A stretch of 64,000 bases of DNA from Streptomyces sp. NBC_00513 (GTDB taxonomy: Bacteria; Actinomycetota; Actinomycetes; Streptomycetales; Streptomycetaceae). Below the pieces are notes generated by a model. That model saw only the letters and a list, made by a program, of their open reading frames with translations. It did no database searches and was not told the DNA's origin. The position numbers were made by a program, and so were the translations under genes. The stretch covers positions 6,386,001-6,450,000 of the forward strand of contig NZ_CP107845.1 in assembly GCF_041431415.1 (NCBI RefSeq). Reading direction: 5' to 3'. This document shows, one piece after another, positions 45,413-55,900 of the stretch (within the stretch, counting starts at the first letter, position 1; every line of letters begins with the position of its first letter).

Positions 45413-48400
45413 GGTGGGGCTCCGTCCAGGCGACGAGGTGATCGAGGGGGGTGGGGTGACTCGCGGGAATCGTGTCGAAGCGGACCGTGTGGACGACGCG
45501 GGCGGGGGACACCACGCGCAGGACGCCGGATCCGGGATCGCCCGACACCCGCCAGTCGCGGGGGCGACCGGCGAGACCGGTGCCCTCCGCCTTCGCGGCG
45601 GCCTCCTTGGCACACCAGAGCGTGGTGAGCGCGGCCGGCAGAGTGCCCCCGTCGAGGGCGGCCAGCCGTTCGGCCAGGGCCCGTTCGCCCGGACCCAGGG
45701 CGATCCGCGTCAGGGCGTCGGGATCGGTGGTCACCGTCTCCACGTCCACCCCGACGGGCCGGGTGCGGTGGGCCAGGGCGACCGCGAGCCGGTCCTTGTG
45801 CGCGATCGAGAGGTGAACTCCACTGACCAGCGGCCCTTCCGGTACGGGGCGTCCCGACGGATCGTTGCCGACCGGTACCTCCACCGGGAACACGGCGCCG
45901 GCGCCGCCGTCCCACAACAGACCCCGCAGCGCGTCCTTGGCCGCGATCCGGCCGAGCAGCCAGCCGGGCCGCTCCCGTGGTGAGCGCCGCTCGTACACGG
46001 CCCGCTCGGCCGCCCCGAGATAGCGGCGCATCACCAGCTCCTGCGACGCGGGATCCGTCCACCGGCGGCGGGCCAGACACCATCCGGCGGGCTGCGGCTC
46101 ACCGATCCCGCAGACCTCCGGGGTGAACTTCATCGGCCACACCCGCTCGTCGGCGCCGAAGCGCCGGTACGTCCAGCCGTCGATCCGCGCCCAGACCCGG
46201 CCGTCGGGACGGCACAGTTCGAGATCGCCCCGAACGGTGGTCCCTCGGACCTCCCGGATTCGGGCGGTGGCCGCCACCAGGGCGTGCGGCGGGGGCGGCG
46301 GCCCGTGGAAACGGACCCGGTCGACGGTGGCGGGGAACACGAGCCGGTCCACCGGCAGCCGGAGCTGCATCCAGTGCCCGAACAACTGCCCGGCGGCGTC
46401 GAGCAGCGCCCCCGGGTCCGGGAGGGCGCGCAGCACGCCCCGGATGCCGTCGGCGGCCACGGTGCGGACCTCGTGCACGCCGGCGAAGCGGGGGCCGTGG
46501 AACATCCACCGGTCACGGTAGAGCGCGTCCGCGCTGACGGGGGCGGGGCCGGGGTCGCGCAGCGGCGTGGGGTCGGGCGCCGGCGCCGGGTCGAAGGACC
46601 GGCCGATCAGCACGACGACGGTGGCGTACTCGCCCAGAGCGACGTGGACGCGCCCGGGACCGTTCAAGCGGGTGCGGACCTCGATGTCGTGGGCGGGCTC
46701 GACGGGGAGCCAGCGCAGGGCGCGGACGTCCTCGTAGCCGACGACCTCGACACCGTCGTGGTCGGAGCGGTCGGAGCGGTCGGAGCGGGCGATGTGGGCC
46801 AGAGCGGCCTGCGAGGCCAGTTCCAACATGGTGGTCATGGGCACGACGGGGAACCAGTCGGACTCCTCCGGCCAGCCGGCCGGCTGGAGGTAGACCCGGT
46901 GGTCCCGCACATAGGGCAGCGTGTCGAGACCGAGCCGCAGGACCGCCCTGCCCGAGGCCTGTTCCGCACCGCCACCACCACTGTCCTTCGCGCCACCGCG
47001 GTACGGGGCCTCGGCCTGGCCGCCGGCCGGGCTCGCGGGACCGGCTGGGCTCGCGGCCCCGGCCGGGCCACGGGCACGCAGCCGGGTCAGGGCGGCGGGG
47101 GAGAGGCGGACCAGCGGGGAGCCCAGGTCCAGCGGCATCGCGCGGGACACCACCGGCCGGCCCACCGGCTCGACCGGGCTCGCCGGCACGGGCGGGGCGA
47201 TGGTCGTGAGGGTCGCGTTCGGGTCCGGCGTCGTGAGCGGGTCCGGCTGGGTGTCCTGCGACAGCCGGTCCCACTTCGGCGCCTGCCCCTGCGTCCACAG
47301 CGCCGCGCACGCCCGTCGCAGCGCCGCCACGCCCGAAAGGCGGGGCGAGGAAGCGGCCACCGACAGGTGCGGCCGGTCCCGCAGGGTGTCCTCGACGAAC
47401 CCCGGCAGGCTCCCCGGTCCCAGCGTCACGAAGTGCCGCACCCCGGCCTCCTCGTACATCCGCAGCGTCAACTCGCGGAAGCGCACCGGCTCCAGCAGGT
47501 GCCGCACCACCAACTCGCGTACCTCCTCGGCCGCCGCCGGGAACGGGGACACCGTCGTCGCCGACCAGACCCGCCCCGCCGCGGCCGGCCGCAGCGGGAG
47601 CCGGTCGAACGCCGCCCGTACCTGCCCCAGGTACGGCTCCCACATCGGCGTGTGGAAACCCGAGCGGAACGGGAGTTCCCGGCCCATCACCCCCTCGGCC
47701 CGCAGCCGCGCCACGACCCGGGCGACCCCGGCGGGATCCCCGCACACCACCGACTGGTGCGGGCAGTTGTCGTGGCTGACCACCACCCCGTCCTCGCCGT
47801 GAATCGCCGCCTCGGCCCGCCGCGCCCCACAGCCCAGTGCCGCGTACACGAGGTCCGGTACCTTCAGCGAGCCCGGCCGCAACGAGGCGAGGAAGGTGTC
47901 GACGGCCTCCCGCGGGTACATCCCGGCCGCCACCATCGCGGCCCATTCGCCCAGGCTGTGACCGGCCGACACGTCCGCCTCGATGCCCACTTCACCGAGG
48001 GCGCGGCCGAAGAACCGGCCCGCTTCGATGGCGTCCAAAGCCCGTTCCATCAACTCCCCGCCCCGTCCGAGCCGGGGGCGGTCCAGGCCGAGCAGGTCCG
48101 CGACGTCGTCGGCGACCGGCGCGAACTCCGGTTCCAGGCCCGGGTAGAGGAACGCGATCCGGCCGCCCAGGGGTTCGGGAGTGAACCACACGTCCCCCCG
48201 GCCGTGCCACGTCCGCCCGCGCGCCAGCACCTTCGCGGCCAGCGCGAGCCGTTGCGATGTGGGCCCGACCACCGCGAGCCGGCACGGGCCGTCCCCGGAC
48301 GCCGCCCCCAACAGATCCGAGGGCGCGCCCGAGGCCAGGAGTTCGGCCACGTCGGCCGTACTCTCCCCGGCGAGCAGGAGCACGTCCTCCCGTCCCCGCG

Positions 48401-49940
48401 CCCCGGTCGCGGTCGCGGTCGGAGTCGGGGGCGGCGAGCCCATCGGCAGGAAGCGGCGCACCGGCGGCGCGGGTCTCGGCGCGCCGCCGGGGTTCGCGGA
48501 GGCGCCCGGGGCCTCCTCCAGCACCACATGCGCGTTGATTCCACCGAACCCGAACGCGTTGACGCCGGCCCGCCGGGGCTCGGGGCCGCGTTCCCACGGC
48601 TCGGCCTCCGTCACCGGCCGCATCCGTGTACGGGCCAGGTCCGGGTGCGGCTCCTCCAGGTGCAGGGTGGGCGGCAGGACTCCCTCGTGCACCGCCAGCG
48701 CCGCCTTGATCAACCCGGCGATGCCCGAAGCCTGCATGGTGTGCCCCAGCATCGACTTGACCGACCCGAAGCCGACCCGCCCCGCCCCGTTCTGGGGTGC
48801 CCCGAACACCCGCTCCAAAGTCTCCAGTTCGGCCGCGTCCCCGATCGGGGTTCCCGTACCGTGCGCCTCCAGAAGCCCCAACGCCCCGGGGGAGCGAGGA
48901 TCCAAGTCGGCTTCCCGCCAGGCCCGTTCGAGCGCCTGTACCTGCCCCGTCACGAGCGGGCTCATCAGGCTCGCCGCGCGCCCGTCCCCGGCGACCCCCG
49001 TACCCCGGATCACCGCGTAGATCCGGTCCCCGTCCCGCTCCGCGTCGGCGAGCCGCTTCAGCAGCACCACCCCGGTGCCCTCCGAGAGCAGCGTTCCGTC
49101 GGCCCGCCGGTCGAAGGGGCGGATCCGCTCGGTCGGACTCAACGCCCGCAACTGGGTGAACACGCTCCACAGCGTGGCGATGTGGCAGTGGTGCACCGCC
49201 CCGGCGACCACCACGTCACAGCGCCCACCCGCCAGCAGCCCCACCGCCTGGTCCACCGCGAGGAGCGAGGAGGCGCAGGCCGCGTCCAGGGTGTAGGCCG
49301 GGCCCCGGAAGTCCAACCGGTTCGCCGTCCGGGCGGCGGTGAAGCTCGGCACGAGCCCGATCGAGGCGTCGGGTCGATCCGGACCCAGAGCGTCCTGGAA
49401 CGCGGAGCGCACCTCGGCGATGCGTCGCTCCCCCAGCTCCGGCGCCACCTCACGCAAGGTCTGCGCCAACTGGTGTGCCGTGCGCACCCGTTGGTCCAAG
49501 CGGGCGGTGGCAACCCCCATGAACCCGCCGCGCCCCAACACCACCCCGATCCGCGACCGGTCGGCCGGCAGCCGGTCCTCGCCACCCGCGTCGGCGACCG
49601 CCTCGGCCGTGACGTGCAGGGCCAGGAGCTGGTCGGGCTCGGCCCCTTCGACCGCCGACGGCATGATCCCGAAACGTGTCGGATCGAAGGCGGCCGGCCC
49701 GTCGATGAAGCCGCCCCGTCGGCAGTAGAAACGGTCCCCGCGCGCCGGCCCGGTGGCCCCGGCGGGGTCGTAGTAGACCTCGGGATCCCAGCGGCCGGGC
49801 GGGACCTCGCCGATCGAATCCGTTCCGGCGAGCAGATTGCGGCGGTAGGCGGCCAGGTCCGGGGCCCCGGGGAAGACCGCGCCCATCCCCACGATGGCGG
49901 CGTCGGTCGGTCGCGGCCCGCGCCGCGGGCCGTCAGTCAC
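45402..49940 (-). CDS. Type I PKS/PUFA-synthase-like protein: KS-AT-DH-PPTase
   Basis: 1512 residues. KS at about 13-450 (Cys near 219 in DAACASSL, EAHGTGT, GHTMQASG). AT at about 590-900 (Ser in GHSLGEW near 660), though its usual GQGSQ loop reads PGLEPEF. A double-hotdog-type DH at about 1000-1270 (His in RDHRVYL, Asp in LLDAAGQLFGHW). A C-terminal Sfp-type phosphopantetheinyl transferase at about 1300-1500 (SIAHKDRLAVAL, GVDVET, WCAKEAAAKA). It should dehydrate and extend the chain with the partner synthase and activate the carriers itself. GGGGAG precedes the GTG start, which overlaps the partner gene by eight bases. Confidence 0.93.
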   Translation of the reverse strand: MTDGPRRGPRPTDAAIVGMGAVFPGAPDLAAYRRNLLAGTDSIGEVPPGRWDPEVYYDPAGATGPARGDRFYCRRGGFIDGPAAFDPTRFGIMPSAVEGAEPDQLLALHVTAEAVADAGGEDRLPADRSRIGVVLGRGGFMGVATARLDQRVRTAHQLAQTLREVAPELGERRIAEVRSAFQDALGPDRPDASIGLVPSFTAARTANRLDFRGPAYTLDAACASSLLAVDQAVGLLAGGRCDVVVAGAVHHCHIATLWSVFTQLRALSPTERIRPFDRRADGTLLSEGTGVVLLKRLADAERDGDRIYAVIRGTGVAGDGRAASLMSPLVTGQVQALERAWREADLDPRSPGALGLLEAHGTGTPIGDAAELETLERVFGAPQNGAGRVGFGSVKSMLGHTMQASGIAGLIKAALAVHEGVLPPTLHLEEPHPDLARTRMRPVTEAEPWERGPEPRRAGVNAFGFGGINAHVVLEEAPGASANPGGAPRPAPPVRRFLPMGSPPPTPTATATGARGREDVLLLAGESTADVAELLASGAPSDLLGAASGDGPCRLAVVGPTSQRLALAAKVLARGRTWHGRGDVWFTPEPLGGRIAFLYPGLEPEFAPVADDVADLLGLDRPRLGRGGELMERALDAIEAGRFFGRALGEVGIEADVSAGHSLGEWAAMVAAGMYPREAVDTFLASLRPGSLKVPDLVYAALGCGARRAEAAIHGEDGVVVSHDNCPHQSVVCGDPAGVARVVARLRAEGVMGRELPFRSGFHTPMWEPYLGQVRAAFDRLPLRPAAAGRVWSATTVSPFPAAAEEVRELVVRHLLEPVRFRELTLRMYEEAGVRHFVTLGPGSLPGFVEDTLRDRPHLSVAASSPRLSGVAALRRACAALWTQGQAPKWDRLSQDTQPDPLTTPDPNATLTTIAPPVPASPVEPVGRPVVSRAMPLDLGSPLVRLSPAALTRLRARGPAGAASPAGPASPAGGQAEAPYRGGAKDSGGGGAEQASGRAVLRLGLDTLPYVRDHRVYLQPAGWPEESDWFPVVPMTTMLELASQAALAHIARSDRSDRSDHDGVEVVGYEDVRALRWLPVEPAHDIEVRTRLNGPGRVHVALGEYATVVVLIGRSFDPAPAPDPTPLRDPGPAPVSADALYRDRWMFHGPRFAGVHEVRTVAADGIRGVLRALPDPGALLDAAGQLFGHWMQLRLPVDRLVFPATVDRVRFHGPPPPPHALVAATARIREVRGTTVRGDLELCRPDGRVWARIDGWTYRRFGADERVWPMKFTPEVCGIGEPQPAGWCLARRRWTDPASQELVMRRYLGAAERAVYERRSPRERPGWLLGRIAAKDALRGLLWDGGAGAVFPVEVPVGNDPSGRPVPEGPLVSGVHLSIAHKDRLAVALAHRTRPVGVDVETVTTDPDALTRIALGPGERALAERLAALDGGTLPAALTTLWCAKEAAAKAEGTGLAGRPRDWRVSGDPGSGVLRVVSPARVVHTVRFDTIPASHPTPLDHLVAWTEPHHDH

Positions 49941-52900
49941 GGCGCTCCCCGGTCCCGAAGCCGGTCCCGAAGCCGGTTCCGTCGTCGTGGCCGGTGCCGG
50001 CTTCGCGCACGGTTCCCGCTCCGTCTCCGGTACCACCGTGCCCCTCGTCCAGCGCCGCCGTCAGGACGACCTGTACGTCGTGGCCGTCCGCGAGTTCGGC
50101 GAGGAAGGCGGCGGTACCCGCCTCGGGGCTGAGCACCGCGATGCCGCGGCGGCCGTACGCACGCTCCAACTCGGGAGTGACCATGCCGCCCGACCCGGCC
50201 GCCCAGGGACCCCAGTCGACGGACAGCACCCGGCCGGGAAAGCCCGCGGCCCAGGTGTGGGCGAGACCGTCGAGGGCGTCGTTGGCGGCGGCGTAGTCGC
50301 ACTGGCCCCGGTTGCCGTACACCCCGGACACGCTGCCGAAGAGAGCCAGGAAGGCGGGGGCGGGCGTGTCGCCGTGCTCGGCGACGGCCGCGGCGAGATG
50401 CCGGGCGCCGGCCACCTTGGTGGTGAACACCTCGGCGAAGGCCTCCGGACGCTTGTCCCGCAGCAGTCCGTCGCGAAGGGTGCCGGCGCCGTGCACGATG
50501 CCGTCGAGCCGGCCGTGCCGGGCCCGGACGGCCGCCACGACCGCCCGCACGGCCCGCTCGTCGGTGACGTCGGCGCGGTGGTAGCGCACGGAGGCGGCGA
50601 CACCGGCGAGGGCCGCCAGCGTGGCCCGCACCTCCCGCTCGGCGAGGATCCGGGAGGCGGCGGCCTCGATCTCGGCGGGAGTGCGCAACCCCGCCGCCAC
50701 CAGCGCGGCGCGCAGCGCCACCCGGTCCGTGGCCTGCCCGTACCGCTCGTCCTCGGCGGCCGTCGGCTCGGGAGTGCGCCCGACGAGCTCGACGTGGCAA
50801 CCGGTGGCGCGGGCAAGGGCGAGCGCGGTCCGGGCGGTGATTCCCCGGGCGCCGCCGGTGAGAAGGACGACGGAGTCGCGGCCGAGGGGTGGCGCCGAAC
50901 CGGAGGGGGTGAGGTCCGCCGGTACGGGCCGGGCGGTGACGCGGGCTCCGTCGGCGGTGTAGACGACGGAGTGGAGGGCGGCGGCGGCGGTGCCGGCGCC
51001 CGGGTCACGACCGTCATGCTCGTCGTCACTCTCGGCGTCGGTGTTCGCATCGGCTCCGTACCGGTCCCGGGCCTCGGCGGTGTCGCTCAACTCGGCGACG
51101 AGCTGCGCGGCGACGCGAGCCGGGTCCTCCTTCGGGTGTACTCCGACCGCTCGGATCAGGGCGCCGGGGAACTCCAGGGCGGCGCTGCGGGCGAAGCCGT
51201 GCAGGCCCGAGTCGGGGGTGGCGGCGAGGATCAGCCGGCCCACACCGCCGACGAGGGCCCGCTGGAGCCCGGCGAAGGCGCCGGGCAGGACGGGTTCCCG
51301 CCCCGCGCCCTGCCCGGCCCGCAGCGCGGACAGGTCGACGAGCCCGTCGTGGCCGGCCTCGGGTGCGGACAGCAACCGCACCTCGACCCCGAGGGACTCC
51401 AACGCCCCGCCCAGCGCGAGAGCCACCCCCTGCCCGTCCTCGACGATCCCGACCCGCAGCCCGCGCAGGTCGGCCGGATCCCCGCCGGGCGGTGCGACGG
51501 GTACGAGGTCCACGCGCATGCGGCGCGGTCGCGGCCCGGCGGGGCGGGGCGCGCGCTCCTCGGACCGGGCGCCGGCCGACGTCGAGGCGGCCGCCGGGGT
51601 GCCGGTGGCGTGGGCCCGGGCGCCGGCGGTCGCGGTGTCGGGCCCGTCGGCGGATGACGTGGTGTGGGACACGACCCAGTCGACGACGCCGCGCAGGGTC
51701 TTTAGACGGGAGAGTTCCTCGACGGCCGACTCGGCGGATCCGTCCGGCTCCCGGGGCAGGCCGATCCGGTCGGCGAGGGCGCCGATGATCTCGACCCGCT
51801 TGATGGAGTCGATGGACAGGTCGGCCTCCAGGTCCAGCGCGGGGTCGAGCATGTCGAGGGGATAGCCGGTCCGCGTGTGCACGATGTCCAGGACGACGTC
51901 CATCACCTCGCCCGCGGTCAGCGGCGCCGACGCGGCGGTCGCCGGGGCGCCCGGCCGGTCCACCGGGCCGTCGAAGGGGTGGGGGCCGGCCGGCCGCCAC
52001 GGATCGGGGTGCGCCGCCTCGATCGCCACCACGCCGCCGGGCACGGTCGCCGTGGCCGCCGCCGGTTCCCGGCCGTTGACCGGCGCCGACCGCCACGGGT
52101 CGGGGGAACGGCCCGGGCCCCCCGCGGCGGGTACGTGTCCGTCGGGCCCCGCCCCGACCCACGCCGGGCCGTCGGTCCACGCCGGGCCGTCGGTCCACGC
52201 GGAGCCGTCGTCCCACGCCGCGTCCGGTTCGGGCCGGGCGGGGGCGCCCGGCCCCCGGTCGGCCGGGGCGCTCGCACCGGGGTCGGGTCGACCCAGGTAG
52301 CCGAGCAGGACCTCGCGTTGGGCCTCGATCAGCAGGCGGGAGCCGCGGAGGTACTCCAGCACGGCCTCGTCGCGGGGGCCGGGGGCCGCGGTCGGCCCGT
52401 GGCCGTCGCCGGCCGCGATGCCGGGCCTCGTCGGGGGAGCCGGGGTCGCGACGGGGCGGGGGCGAAGGGGAGGAAGGGGGGAACCGTTCTGGTCGGCGGC
52501 GCTCTGCGGGCTCATCGGTGCCTCCGGTCGGGGGATGCGGTGGGCGGGGCGGAGGCCGCCCGGGATCGGGGTGCCGGCCGAGGTGCGGACCAGGTGGCCG
52601 TCCACCAGCCAGCCCGGGCGTCGCGGCGCCCGGTCCGGCAGCGCCGCGGTCCGGCCGCGGAACAGGGCTTCGGGGTCGATCGGGACCCCGGCCGCGGCCA
52701 GCTCGGCCAGCGCGGTGACCAGCCGGACCAGACCGTGCTCGCCGGGCACGTCCAACGGCACCACCGTGTGCGGACGATCGCCCAGGATCCGGGCCGTCAG
52801 ACCGGACAGCACCCGGCCCGGCCCCGCTTCCACGAACGTCCGGACGCCGGCCGCGTACATGGCCTCCAACTCGTCGACGAACCGGACCGGCCGCGCCACC

Positions 52901-55900
52901 TGACCCGCCAGGAGGCCGCGCACCCCCTCGGCGTCGGCCGGGTACGGGGCCGCCGTGGTGTTCGACCACACGGGGACGGTCGGCCCGGACACCGCCGTCG
53001 CCGCCAGTTCGGCGGCGAGCGCGGACTCGGCCCCGGCCACCACCTCGCTATGGAACGCGCAGGCCACCGGCAGGAGTTCGGCCGCGAGTCCGGCCGCCCG
53101 GAGAGCGGCCACCGCCTCGGCCACGGCCTCCGTCCGGCCGGAGATCACGCACTGCCGGGGCGCGTTGTGGTTCGCCACCACGCACCCGGCCCGCGCCGCG
53201 ACGTCCCGAACCTCCTCCGGCGCCGCGGACACCGCCGCCATGGCCCCGGGATCCGCCCCGGCCGCCGCCAGGATCGCCTCGGCCCGGCGCGTGCTCAGCC
53301 GCGCCAGGCTCGCCGTGTCGTACGCGCCCGCCGCCCACAGCGCGGTCAGCTCCCCGTACGAGTGCCCGGCGACACAGTCCGGCCGGACGCCGAACCGGCC
53401 GAGCAGCAGGTGCGCCGCGGCGCCGGCCAGCCCGAGGGCGGGCTGGGCCACCCGGGTGTCTGTGACGGCCGCCCGCTGGGCGGACCGGGCCGGCGCGGTG
53501 AACGCGGCCGGCGGGAACATCGCGCCCGCCACCCCGTCGGGGGCCTCGTCCAGCAGCCCGCGCAAGGCGGGGAACGCCATGAACAAGTCCCCCAGCATTC
53601 CCACGCGTTGGCTGCCCTGCCCGGGGAAGAGGAACGCCACCCCGCCCGGGTCGGCCGCCTCCTCCCGTACGTGGACCCCCGCGCCGGGGGCGAAGCCGCG
53701 GGCCTGCTCCAGCCTGACCGCGAGTTCGTCCGCGTCGGCGGCGACCACGGCCACCCGCACCGGTCCGGTGCCGGACATGCAGGCCTCCGCCGCGAGGTCC
53801 CGCAGGGCCCAGGGCCGGCCGGCCGCGTCGTTCTCCTCCAGCCGGGCGGCGAGCCGTGCCATCGCCCGCCCCGCGGCCCGCCGGTCCTCGCCCCGGAAGC
53901 AGAACAGCTCCGCCGGCCACTCCTCCAGCCCGTGGGCCGGCTCCTGCGCGCCACCGTAACCGGCAAGCACGGCGTGGTAGTTGGTGCCTCCGAAGCCGAA
54001 CGCGCTGACGCCCGCGATCCGCCGTTCCACCGGCACTGCCCACGGCCGGGCCTCGGTGTCGAAGACGAACGGGCCGTCCTCGGACCGCCAGGCCGCGTTC
54101 GGCGTGCTCAGATGCGCGGTCGGGGGTCGGATTCCCGTGTGCACGGCCCACGCGGCCTTGATCAGCCCGGCCAGCCCGGCCGCGCACTTGGTGTGGCCGA
54201 TCTGCGATTTGACCGACCCCAGGGCGCACGATCCCGGCTCGGCCCCCGACGCGGTGAACAGCTCGCTCAGTACGGCCAGTTCGGTGCTGTCGCCGACCAC
54301 GGTCCCGGTACCGTGGGCCTCGATCAGCCCCACGTCGGCCGGAGTGACGCCGGCTCGCGCGTACGCCCGTTCCAGGGCCCGGCGTTGCCCCTCCGGTCGG
54401 GGCGCGGTCAGCCCCAGCGACCGGCCGTCGCTCGACGCGCCGACCGCCTTGATCACCGCGTACACCCGGTCGCCGTCGCGCTCCGCGTCCGCCAGCCGCT
54501 TCAGCACCAGGGCGCCCACCCCCTCGCCGAGCGCTATCCCGTCCGCGGCGGCGTCGAAGGGCCGGCAACGGCCGCCGGGCGACAGGGCCCGTACCGAGGC
54601 GAACATCAGGTAGTCGTTGATGCCGTTGTGCACGTCGGCGCCGCCGCACACCACCATGTCGCTGTCACCGTCGCGCAGTTGTCGGCAGGCCAGGTCGAGG
54701 GCGGCCAACGAGGAGGCGCAGGCCGCGTCCACGGTGCAGTTGGCGCCGCCCAGGTCGAGACGGTTCGCGACCCGCCCCGCGATCACGTTCGCGAGGATGC
54801 CCGGGAAGGAGTCCTCCGTCAGCCGGGGCAACTGCTCGTCCAGAGCGGGCGGCAGCTCGCCCAGATAGGCCGGATACAGCGCGCGCAACCCGTACGCGCC
54901 CGCCAGCTCGGTGCCCGCCTCGGCGCCGAAGACCACCGAGGTCCGCGAACGGTCGAACTCCCGCCCCCGGCCGTACCCGGCGTCGCCGAGCGCCCGCGCG
55001 GAGATCTCCAGGGCCAGGAGCTGCACCGGTTCGATGCCGGCCAGCGAGGTCGGCGGAATGCCGTGGGCGAGGGCGTCGAACGGCACCGGCGCCAGGAAGC
55101 CGCCCCAGCGGGAAGGGGTGCGCTCCCCGGCCCGGGCCGGGTCGGGATCGTAGTAGAGCCCCGGGTCCCACCGCTCGACCGGGACCTCGGTGACGGCGTC
55201 CCGGCCGGCCAGGATCTGCGACCAGTACGAGTCCAGCCCCGGCGCCCCCGGGTAGGCGCAGGCCATTCCGACGATGGCGACGTCGAGCGGTTCGGCGACG
55301 GGACCGGCCTCCTCCTCGGCCGCTCCGGCCGTCTCGGCGGCCCGCCGGTCCAGGAACTCCGTCGCCCCCCGGGTGACCTGGGCGTGCAGCGCGGCCACCG
55401 TCGTGGTCGCGGAGCGCAGGGTGGCGGCCTGGCCGAGCATGAACAGCCCGTCCGCCAACTGCTCCCGCTCGCCGACCGGTTCCAGGCCGGCCGTACCCCG
55501 ACGCACCCCCTTGCCGGCGATCCGGAGTCGGCCCAGATTCAGCCGCTCCAACTCCTCCCACATCTCGCGCGGTTCGGTTCCGTCCTCGGCGAGTCGCCGT
55601 CGGGTCTCCTCGAACGTCACCGCGTACGGGGTCTGCGCGCAGCGGGTGGCGTGGCCCGGCGCGGTGTGCAACAGGACGGTCTCCTCGCACTCCACCGCCG
55701 TCCGCTGGAAGCCCGGCAGGATCGCGCCCGCCGCCACCGCCTCCCGGGTGAACAGGTAGGCGGTGCCCATCAGTACGCCGACGCGGGCCCCCCGGGCGGC
55801 CAGCGGAGCGGCGGCCGTCACCGCCATCGCGGCGGACCGCTCGTCGTGGATGCCACCCGCGAACAGGATGTCCAGCCGGGCCGGTTCGGCGCAGGACAGC

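Noticed and set aside
46284..50132. Long plus-strand open frame opposite the second synthase
   Set aside because: It has the same mirror-frame composition and no recognisable domain; the KS, AT, DH and PPTase motifs are all on the minus strand.
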